From Entomortierella parvispora (taxonomy: Eukaryota; Mortierellomycota; Mortierellomycetes; Mortierellales; Mortierellaceae), in contig OY752141.1 of NCBI GenBank assembly GCA_963573315.1, forward strand, positions 1,426,001 through 1,490,000: DNA of 64,000 nt, given 5' to 3'. Within the stretch, counting starts at the first letter, position 1. Every line of letters starts with the position of its first letter. Of this stretch, positions 11,329 through 20,499 are shown piece after piece. The position numbers and the translations under genes are program-made. The notes under the pieces were generated by a model that was given only the letters and a program-made list of their open reading frames with translations, did not search any database and was not told the origin of the DNA.

Positions 11329-11850
11329 TTAGACAGTGTGTCCAGAAACGAGAGTTAGCGCCAGCAGTTGGAACCTCAAGCGACTCAAATAATTATATGA
11401 TTCGATCCAGATACTTGGCTGTGCAATGACGGAAGTGGCGCCATTACAATGACTGTGACCAAATCCACCTCTTCTGCCGTCATACCCTGCTGCAATGCCT
11501 TGATTTCCACCGACAACGGGCCCGCCAACAGGGAAAAGGTACGAGGTTCCGAAGTTACAACAGGCGCTATCACAGTCTCGAGCGCAAAAGGACCAACATT
11601 GCTGGCATTTCGTGGAGAACGCAGCTCCTTCGCCACCATTCCATCTTTTTTGAAGAGGGGTAAGGGAGGATGTCTCGTTTGTGGTCAAGTCCAAATCAAC
11701 AAAAGGAAATTGTGGTGTCGTTGAAGTGTTGGTTTGAATTGGGTTCATAGGTATTTTGTAGACAACGGAACGAACCCCAACAGTTTCGGCATTCATCACT
11801 TGAATAGGCTGAAGGATTGCGAGAATGAGCAGTAAGGGGATCCTGATCAT
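11329..11850 (-). CDS. small secreted Cys-rich protein, 173 aa, unknown
   Basis: The first ATG (11850) gives MIRIPLLLILAILQPIQVMNA, a clear signal peptide. The frame runs 173 residues. The mature part has a Thr/Asn-rich spacer, a possible dibasic processing site (LQKRW), then a Cys cluster CQQC..FC..DC..ACC within about 20 residues and a Gly-rich segment (GGPVVGGNQG). No known family is recognised. A candidate donor (AAGTATCT) and a CTAAC branch-like word near the 3' end suggest the last 25 codons could be an unspliced intron, which would change the C-terminus. The layout (signal, pro-region, Cys-dense core) resembles secreted fungal effector or antimicrobial-type proteins, but that is only a formal resemblance. 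Confidence 0.55.
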   Translation of the reverse strand: MIRIPLLLILAILQPIQVMNAETVGVRSVVYKIPMNPIQTNTSTTPQFPFVDLDLTTNETSSLTPLQKRWNGGEGAAFSTKCQQCWSFCARDCDSACCNFGTSYLFPVGGPVVGGNQGIAAGYDGRRGGFGHSHCNGATSVIAQPSIWIESYNYLSRLRFQLLALTLVSGHTV

Positions 11851-12021
11851 TGGCGAGAAAAGCAAAGACAATCGGGGTGAATCTAGCGTGAACGAGAAAG
11901 AGGATCCTGGCGGATTTTATATCCATTCAATACGTTCAATGATAGAGTGCATTCATTCTGTGACATTTTTGGTGATGGATCGTCATCAGTCAATATTCAC
12001 CGCGAAGTAAGGCGCTTCGCT

Positions 12022-14505
12022 TTATTTCTTCCTCTTGAGTTCACGATGATCGTCCCCATCAGTCCTATCGTCATACACAGTCTTGGGCTGGTTCATCTTG
12101 TAAGCAGGCGAGATCCATTGTGGATCTTTCTCCGTGACCTCGGCATACCTCAGAAGAGCTTCTCGAGGATCTTCCTCCCGCATTCTGTCCTTGGCCACAT
12201 CCGTTAATACGTGCTGAGTCAGGTTGGTACCTACTTTCCCGCCCTTTCCAGGCCCACTCAACGGCATTTCTGGACGATGAGATGCCACAGGGTCCTGCCG
12301 CATCTTTTCTTGTTTCCGCTTGTTCGTTCGGACCTTGTCTTCCTTGAACATGGCAAGAGCATGTGGCGTAATGATAGGCCGATCTATCTCGTAGTCGTCC
12401 ACAGCACGTTTCTTGGGTGCCTTATTTGCGCAGAGTTTTGCGCCTTTGACAGAGACTTCGGGATCGTAATAAACATGGACCGATCCGTCAGCATTTCCAG
12501 CGATGATCTAAAAAATGTAACGCGTTGATCGATGTTAGTATAGAGTAAGACCGCAGCCGAGTGATGATGCTAATGTCCTTTTAGCCCTTATTACCTGATT
12601 CAGTTTGTCGTGCCAGAGAACCTTGACTACACTGCTCTGACTGACACTGACGGTCCGCACCACCTCCAAATTCTCAGTGTTCATCATGACCACTTTGCCG
12701 TAGCCCTCGTTCTTCTTGACCCCTGTGCCGGTAAGGATAAGACGTTCATCTGGTGAAAAGACGACGTTTGATTCCGAATTCAGTGAAGGAACGTCCTCTG
12801 CGATGAACATGGGGTGTTTCAAGTTGCGCGTGTCCCACACTACATGAAATGAAAGTTTGTTAAACAACATGTTTTCAATGAGCTTGCCTGCTCATTATGA
12901 ACGATGTCTTCTCAAGATGAACTTACGTTTCACGGTATCATCTCCACCTCTGGTCACCATCCTTTGACTGTCCCGTGAGAACAAAATAGAAGAGGTTTCA
13001 GAGCCCTTGGCATGCGCATTCTCGATTGTCTATGACAAGATAGGGTTAGGATTTTAGTACCTTGCGTTTTGTTCTGCGAGAGCAGTGTTCATATCAAGAT
13101 GCCTTCCAGTCTTACATGAATGGGTCTCAAAAACGGTCCAACGCTTGGGTATAATGAAACAGTGCCGTCAGCTCCAGCTAAAAGACAGGTAGGGTAGCTA
13201 TTGACTTAGTATCGGCCAGTTGAGATGCTTTCTAAGAGTGAAATAAATGCCCATGTCCGTTCAGTTTACCTCCAGCAATCATCTTCCCATCAGAGCTGTA
13301 CGAGACTGCCGTCACTGAAGTTCTTCCACCTCGCTCTTTTGTTTTGTAAGCTATGACTTCTGCCTGCTTTCGCACGTTCTCGACATCCCAGAGGCGAATT
13401 GTTCCGTCCGATGAGGAGGTCACGAACCGGTCCTTGGTGTATGGATGCCATCCTCCACTGGTCAAAGCAGCGACATGTCCCGAGGTCAAACGCATGTCGC
13501 GAATATAAGGGTCGCCCTTTTGGTAGTCTGCAACCTCAAGGCCGTTCCTGTCGTAGATCCTAGCCTTTGCCTCGCCGGATATGATCAAAATCTTGTCTCC
13601 TGTTAAAGAATATTTGAGCTCATGGATCTGATGGGCGCCACAGGGCTCCATTGACCGAAAAGGCTTGAACCGAGTGTCCATGCCAGCAAAATCCCAAAAA
13701 CAAACATTGAAGTCGTATCCGCCTGTGACCAGTCGTGTTCCAGCAGGATCAAGCGCCATGGCGGAAACAGTCTAAAACAAGAAGAGGGGACTGTCATCAG
13801 CATACATGGAGCAGAAAGACTAGCAGAGAAAACCTCGATATGTACCTTGCTGTGCTCATTTAATTTAATCTCATGAGATATTGGTAGCACGGATGATGAA
13901 GGATGATCTTGAGCTTCGTTGTCATTGTCGTCATCATCGCTATTGGCAGCGCTTGCTTTCACTGATGATCCTGATCCTGAGGCCGATACCACTGTTGGTC
14001 CTGAGGCTGTTACTTGTCCAGCAGGACCGGGACCAATCGACTAATGCAAGCAAAAGGGACAGAGTAGTCAGTAGAGAAGGATGTGGAGGCATGACAGTTA
14101 TGCCAACAAGTTCATCTGTTGTTCTACCTCCTCATCGTCACTGCTATTGTCGACATTCTTCTTGCGCGTTGCTCTCTGAATAGGCTCAGGTTCAGGCTTT
14201 GACTTGTCGTATTGAACAGCGCTGCTGGCCCGTGGAGCCTTTTGCCTCCCGAATGAGGTGGGCATGAAGGCTCGCAGCGCGTCCATGCGATCGTCAGCGA
14301 CTACCTTCTTGGGCTCGGCCTTTGGCTTTGGCTTTGCAGCTTTTCCAAAGGAGGCTGGAAAGTACTTTGCAAAGTCGCTGTCCTGTGGCGCCGAGGGCAT
14401 GAATAATGAATGAAGGGTGGATGGAATGAAAAGGTTAGCAGCTGGATAGAGTGGAGTCGAGCTGGGCGGCAAAGGCAGAAATGGATCGGCAATTCTTACG
14501 TCCAT
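12022..14505 (-). CDS. WDR70: WDR70-type WD40 repeat protein, 617 aa, eight exons
   Basis: Exons 14505-14500, 14382-14128, 14040-13846, 13771-13270, 13177-13116, 13029-12927, 12839-12595 and 12507-12022, all with GT-AG introns of 74-117 bp, form one frame. The first exon holds only ATG GAC. The N-terminus DFAKYFPASFGK and a second MPTSFG motif precede an acidic Ser/Asp linker. WD40 repeats include MALDPAGTRLVTGGYDFNVCFWDF, VTSSSDGTIRLWDV and MVTRGGDDTVKLWDTR. The C-terminal tail IDRPIITPHALAMF...KDPQWISPAYKM is the diagnostic WDR70/GAD-1 extension. Family knowledge: WDR70 is a nuclear protein linked to CRL4-dependent histone H2B ubiquitination and double-strand-break resection. Length is near the usual 600-650. 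Confidence 0.88.
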
Positions 14506-14908
14506 GGTGACAGAATGAATGAATGAACGAAGGAAGGAGGGAAGAAAGGAAGGAAGGAAGCAAGGAAGGAGGTAAGGAAGCAGAAAGAGATGAATGAGAT
14601 CTGATCTGCTGCACCGCTACAGCTAAACTCGTACAAATGAATAAAATCATGAGAATAAATTAGTTCACTATACGAAGGTTAGTGATAATTCAGCAAATTA
14701 TTGTATTTCTTTACCTGAGAATAAAAAGACCCAGCACTTTTTGTAACTAATTTTTTAACAGCAAGAAAAGTGATAGGTTTGAATGTCAGGCAAGACTCTT
14801 TCAACGACCATTGCTGTCCGAAAAAGCAGGGGCATAGAAACACATGTAAACACTTACATCGGGTAGCAACCTTCCGGGGTGCTTATATGGTTCTTGGTAC
14901 GGGCGGAT
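14506..14908. other. intergenic: WDR70 upstream and fusion-gene 3' flank
   Basis: Next to WDR70 lies a purine-rich simple repeat (GAAT then GGAA units, about 14512-14592), which reads as a CT-rich leader on the WDR70 strand. The rest is AT-rich. The part nearest 14908 is the 3' flank of the nuclease fusion gene. In TnpB/Fanzor loci the guide RNA usually lies at or overlaps the 3' end of the gene, so 14650-14950 is where one would be expected; I cannot identify it by eye. Confidence 0.4.
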
Positions 14909-17900
14909 TCAGCTGGTGCGGCATTCGGGCAGGCTAGACTCCATCGCATTTTCTATCTTCACTAGAGTCTGTTCAAACATATCTTCAATTTTCTCCAAAT
15001 GAGTGTGGAGGTACTCGGCGGCTTGCAAAGCCAGTGCAGGGTCACCCGCGGGCGCATTGCCTGCGTCGGCCCCAGGAGGGCAGAACTTTGCCGGTCTCGC
15101 TCGGCCCAGTATGAACTGAAGACAGATGTACGCGATATTCTCCGATCCAACCACATCTCGATCAAAGTACTGTTTGCAATTTGTACAATACTTGGATCGC
15201 CGTTCTCCATACTGCAGGAACGCGTCACAATTTTGGCGGAGGCACTTTGCGCTGGTGTAGTACTCATCCACACCCACAACAATGTATCCAAGCCGCCTAG
15301 CCTATATCACAACGATGTGGAAAAGAAATGTCAAGCTGATGACAACATCAGGGCTTCACAATGACCCTTTCCCTTTGCTTCATATACTTACCCTTTGAGT
15401 GAATCGCCGCTCCAATGGCCCATGTTTAGATGGCAGGCCCGTTCGAGAATTGAACGAGCCAAGACCAAGAGCAAACACCACCGTTTTTCCAGTACTTCCA
15501 TCCGCCTTCTTGCCCGAGTAGACTCCTGCAAGCTTGAAGATTTGATCTATCGCAAGATCTATCGCCCTCTGTTGCGCTTTCTTCAGATCCCATTTTCTCT
15601 TCAGCATCCAATGGGAGTGATAAAAGTCAAATAAAACATCCTGCACCGTGCCTACAAGGTCTGGCACTGGTGTGTTCGGCTCCATCAATCCCCCTAGAAT
15701 CTGCTTGGCTGGACCATGCATGTAATGCAGGTAGTCTTGGATAGATAAGTGCTTGCGGGGCGGGATATTCGTTTCGAGCAGATGGACATGCTCCTTGATC
15801 TTTTTCTTCCTCACAGCCTCTTGGAATAGTTGGACTGGCTGATAAAGGAATGACCGTCGGATGCGCTTGGACGCACGGTCGTTTGTTGTCCCTGATTTCT
15901 CGGCATTGAGAGTCAGGCGCGTGGCTGTCATCGAGAAAACCTCGCCTGGGTCGATACCAATGACAGTGACATCTCCGTGGGTAACATTGCCAAAGTCAAA
16001 CACGCTGGCATTGGGCAAAGTAGCTGTCCCTCCCCCAAAAGTGTATGTAGTCCCGTTGTTGAACCTGACGGGACCTGGATTCTTCGACTGTGGGACGAGA
16101 TTGGGAGCGGTTCCACCCTGGGCTCCCACCTGTTGGTCTCCAGCATCTTCCGGGATGATCTCATCATAATTCCCGTCATCATATTCCTCACCTTCTTCAT
16201 CACCATCGTTGTCATCCGGTGGCATCTCGTTGGGGTTGTCGTCATTGTCGTACTCGAGATATCCGTCGTTGCCGTCACCGTCGTCACCATCCCCATCATC
16301 GTCCTCATCATCTTCATCGTCATCTTCATCGCCATCTTCATCACCTTCGGGGTCTTGACTGTCGTGGTCGTTTGGCTTTTTCTTCGCTGGCTTTGGTCGC
16401 TTGAAGTCGAGCACTGGGACATTAAGGACAAGTCCATTCGTCTTGAAACTCTGCATCAGCACCATCGTTCTTCTTGCCTTCTCTTTCGACCTATCGTTTG
16501 TTGCCGCTTCAGGCTTGTCACTCAGGAGCCGTACTTTACGGTGGTACCGTCGAGACTTGTCGGGCGTCCTGGACCTTGTCCCAGGGAGATTGGCGGAGGG
16601 ACGGAACCCTGGCTCATCAATCTTATAGAGGATTTTGGATATGAACCATCCCTTCTCTTTGGTGACATACGCTGTTCGTTGCTGGCTGGTTGTCCTGGGG
16701 CCAAAGATGCGAGTAAGGAGGTTGCTCAAAATGGGGTCACGGAGCTTGCTTCCAGGTGGTTTGGCCTCCAGAAACATCGGCAGATCATCGCTGTTCACCT
16801 GTGTGAAAGTGGCCGCTGTCTTGCCCTGAACAAAGTCAGCAAATTGACCATTGTTATGCTGAAAGAACCACGAAATGTAGTCGTTCTTGTTGGACCGTGG
16901 CCAGACCTGATGGTCAATCTACTCGTCACAGAGAAAAGATGCCGTCAGTATATTGACACTTTATCCATAGATATTTAACACTCATTAATACGCACTTTTG
17001 CGGTCCGATAATGCACTCGGATGTTCTTGAGAACATCTCTAGCTGACGATTGTCCTCCATTTGCGTTAAATATCTGCCAACCCCTCTCTTGGTAGCTCTT
17101 GAAAGGGCTCGGTAAGGACTGTTTGTATAGAGCAAACATTCTGGCACAAGTTTGAGCGTCTGGACTCTTCGTCGCGTGTCTGGAACCTTTAAATAACAAG
17201 GTTATCAGGCCATTGATGATATTCTGGCCACTGGTACTGCCAACAATCTTTTCGAGAAAGTCTGCTGGCAGAGCATGAGAATCTTGTGGCTGTGGCTGGG
17301 TGACGGAAGGTGGACCAGCAATGGATGGACCAGCAGAGGATAGACCGGAAATGGATGGACCAGCAGAGTATAGACCAGCAGAGGATGGACCGGCAGAGGA
17401 TGGACCGGCAGAGGATAGACCAGCAGAGTATAGACCAGCAGAGTATAGACCAGCAGAGGATGGACCAGCAGAGTATAGACCAGCAGAGGATGGACCAGCA
17501 GAGGATGGACCAGCAGAGGATGGACCAGCAGAGGATGGACCAGCAGAGGATAGACTGGCTATGGATGGACCTGCAGAGGATGAGGCTATTTGGCGGAACT
17601 GGTCGATGCAGACTGCATAGATATCGTACAAGTCGTTTTCCAGTCTGAGTTTTGTCTTCACACAGTCTTGAATGCGCCTGTTCACAACGATCGCCTCATG
17701 AGCAGGCAAACACTGCTCGATGTTGCCAAGTAGAGACCCTGCCGTGATAGTGACGACCCCAAACTTCTTCCTCAGTTCGCGGAGCTCTATTGTTTCTGTA
17801 GTGACGTTGGCGGGCTTTTTGTCCTGTGTGGGGTCGTCCTCTTCTTTTTGCTGATGTATCTTTACCCGGCCCGTTCCAGTGTTAGCCTTATTCTTGCGTT

Positions 17901-19910
17901 TGCGTTTGCCCTTGCCCTTGCGCTTACGCTTGCCCTTGGCCTTGCCGCTGCCTTGCTTTTGGCGTGGACCAGTGAGTTTTAATTGGCACCTCTCAATGTC
18001 TGCCACTTTGAGACCAGCAAGGAATGAGGCATCGGGATTGCCGTACGAATCTTTACTCCGAAAGATGTGCTCGTAAGGGTTACGCCAACTACTGGGACCA
18101 CCTTTGCGGTAACTGCAGTTGTACATTCTCAAACTATTAAACTCGACAATCAACGCGTGGATTAGTCTTGTGCATCGAGCCCTTGCTGTTTTCTTGCACT
18201 CGTAAATCAAACTACTTACGTCTGCACTGGCACTGGCCTTATAGGAACCGTTCTGCTCCTCCTCATCTGCTGGATATATCGAGTGTACAAATTCTGGAAC
18301 AGTTGAGGCTCATCGATATTAATAGGTGCCTGTGGGTGATCTTGGTCGTTCTCTGCTTCTACCTCGGCGACCTGTTCGGGGGTAAGATCCTCGTACTCGT
18401 GTTTTTTCCGACGAAACGTGGTAATCTTGGCATGGCCGCGCCCAGCCAGGGTTGTGCAGAGAAAAGCAAAAGCCCTAATGGATAGCTCATATCGACCCGG
18501 TGAAACACTTCGCCCGTCGTTTAGACACCGTGTTACCACATTGCAGTAACGGCTCAGATATCCACGTGGAGTCATTTTCCGCCATTCGTCGTCATCAATC
18601 TTTGGCAACGTTGAGTCCTCCGAGGAAACTTTTCGCTTTCGGGTTGATCTTTTTGCAGGTGATGCTGAAGAGCTGGAGGAAAAAGTCGTCGCCATTGGAC
18701 CTACAACTTTGACCACCTTGAATTTGCTGTGTGCGGGCTCTCCTGGCGATTCGGTTGGAGAGTGACGTCTCTTGCCTGTCGTTTTAGCTTTGCCTTTGCC
18801 TTTGCCTTTGCCTTTGCCCTTGCCTTTGACAGCTGCCTTCTCGACTCCTGCCTGTTTAGCGGCTGCCTTCTTGGCGGCCTCAGCCTTCGCCTTTTTCTCA
18901 GCAGCCTTCTTTTTCCGCTCTTCCGCCTGCCTTGCTTCACGCGCCCTAACGACCACCGGGTCAAAGTCCCGGATGATGTTTCGGTTTCTCTTGATTCCGA
19001 AGCCGGGAAAGTTGGTCGAGTAGTCGTTCTTGCAGACAATGGCCAAAGCTGTGAGCTGGTCGTCTTCGGAAAACTCCAATACTTTCTTGACCATCTCCTT
19101 TCTGTATCGCAGAAAGAAAGAACCTTTGGGGTTAGGCCGGAAGACAGTTTGTACCTCTGAGTACATGATCAAGGCAGAGTCTTTTGTCACGACGACAGTT
19201 TCATCTCTGAGTTCATCACCCTGACTGGCTGGGACTTGTAGAGCTCCGTCGGATACGAAGCAAGCGGACGCAATGCAAGTGTCTGCCTCAGTGGCACACA
19301 CACAGACCCTGGTGAGTCGATTGGAAACTTGAGGTAAACCATCAAATGTAGACACGGTAGAGCTGCTAGAGGAAGTCAACTGTGCTTGGCTGCACTCCCT
19401 AATGCCTTCGACAAATGCTCGCTTCTGAGCATCACTCAGGCGATGGGCCTTGCGAAGGTCTCGGTAGATTTTGTCAGGAAGGCCCTTGGGGATCCAACGC
19501 GATCCATCAAATTTCTTCTTGAGAACGTCGAGGTTAGCGCCAGCGCGCTTTCGTGCTTGTTGCCGCGCATTTGCTCGGCGAAGGTGCTGTTTCTCCTTGG
19601 TGATGGACTGGCATCGTGGGAAGAGGGCCCAGGTGTCGGCAAAGATTTTTTTTGCCAAAGCTTTGATCTCTTGATGGGCTGGAACCGCTGCGGCTGCAAC
19701 AACCAGCCCGCCTTGGTCTCCCGCCCCAAGGCCACCAGACAGAGAGGAGTCGGGGATATAGTGCAGGCTTTTTTTATCAACTGTGGCGTTGATAAAATCA
19801 TTGTAGTTGCAAGCCATCACGTCGTAATGCAGGTTTTTGATGGTGATGGCTTTTGGATCCACATGAACGCCTGCGGAATTGATCAAGGGCCACAATCCTG
19901 CAATGCCCAT
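14909..19910 (-). CDS. XPG/FEN1-like nuclease fused to Fanzor/TnpB-like RuvC nuclease, 1582 aa
   Basis: Exons 19910-18220, 18133-16996, 16918-15392 and 15301-14909 join through GT-AG introns of 86, 77 and 90 bp in one frame. Residues 1-310 resemble the XPG/FEN1 PIN fold: start MGIAGLWPLINSAG, a possible first Asp at 30 (NLHYD), a basic helix KEKQHLRRANARQQARKR, ATEADTCIA (E208, D210), VVTKDSALIMYS (D244; the next usual Asp is Ala246) and KNDYSTNFPGFG (D296). A Lys/Ala then Lys/Gly stretch (325-385) and a Ser-Ala-Gly-Pro repeat (about 748-838) follow. Residues 1123-1205 are Asp/Glu-rich. The C-terminus has Fanzor/TnpB marks: VIGIDPG (D1266), VGVDEYYTS (E1465), zinc-finger Cys 1472, 1477, 1491 and 1494, and DRDVVGSENI (D1501). 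Family knowledge: Fanzors are RNA-guided DNA nucleases. The N-terminal activity, and whether both sites are active, is inference. Confidence 0.8.
17311..17580. repeat. 15-bp coding minisatellite, about 18 units
   Basis: Units such as TGGACCAGCAGAGGA and TAGACCAGCAGAGTA repeat head to tail. On the minus strand they encode pentapeptides SSAGP, YSAGL and variants (SIAGP, SISGL). The 15-bp unit keeps frame, so copy number can change without breaking the fusion protein, altering only linker length. Confidence 0.9.
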
Positions 19911-20499
19911 AATTGAGATGTCTACAAGCCGAGTACTATCAAAGTTAAATCCCTGTCTGGATGCTACACACAGCACCCCGAGAGGTCATTTAGCTTACCT
20001 TGGAACTTTTCCTTCGTACAAGATATATCTGTAGCTTTTGCCTTTGGGGCGACTGTAGCGCAGCTGGTTGCCTGTGAGTGAAGAAGACTTGTTAGGAAGA
20101 AAGACAAAGTTGGCACTTTTGTTCACTCGCCTCACTTACTAACAGTCTTTGCTGTTCGCAGTCTTTAAAACAGGGCGTCGTGGCGGATAGACCGACTTTG
20201 GTGACGACAGTGGATGGGTACTGTTGAAGAAGGAGCTGATAGATGTCGTGATTCGAGGGTTGGTGAACAGGTGGATGCGAGTGCAAGGTAGAGAAAGGTG
20301 CAGAGGAGAGCAAGAGTGTGGGAGGAAGGAAAGATATGAAAGCAGGTTCATCGATTCAAATGTTCTTATGGACCCCTGTGGTCTTTGCTTTTCCCCTCCG
20401 TCGAAACAATAGCGGGATGGCGCAAAAAATGTCCATTAACCTTTATTATTTGAAAATATTCATTTGTACAAGTTTGACTGTACTCATTAACGTCCTGCC
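19911..20499 (-). other. 5' leader/promoter of the nuclease fusion gene, with two candidate UTR introns
   Basis: Two GT-AG pairs lie upstream of the start: 20139-20072 (68 bp, GTAAGT...CACAG) and 19998-19922 (77 bp, GTAAGC...TGTAG). Splicing both leaves a leader whose frame is open into the MGIAGLW start but holds no in-frame ATG, which supports that start. Short upstream ATG frames exist. The far end (about 20430-20499) is the 3' flank of ssr4. Confidence 0.45.

Noticed and set aside
15977-16978. 333-codon plus-strand frame opposite the nuclease fusion gene
   Set aside because: Antisense shadow of the acidic linker; hydrophobic Ile/Val runs mirror Asp/Glu codons.
17311-17580. Possible CRISPR-like array
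   Set aside because: Units are contiguous 15-bp repeats without unique spacers and encode a regular peptide; it is a coding minisatellite.
18134-18219. Splitting the nuclease fusion into two genes at this point
   Set aside because: No stop before the donor, no start-like ATG context after it, and canonical donor, branch-like CTAAT and acceptor in matching phase favour one spliced gene.
14650-20470. Terminal inverted repeats that would make the fusion gene part of a transposon
   Set aside because: I looked at both flanks and found no convincing inverted repeat or target duplication; mobility is not claimed.
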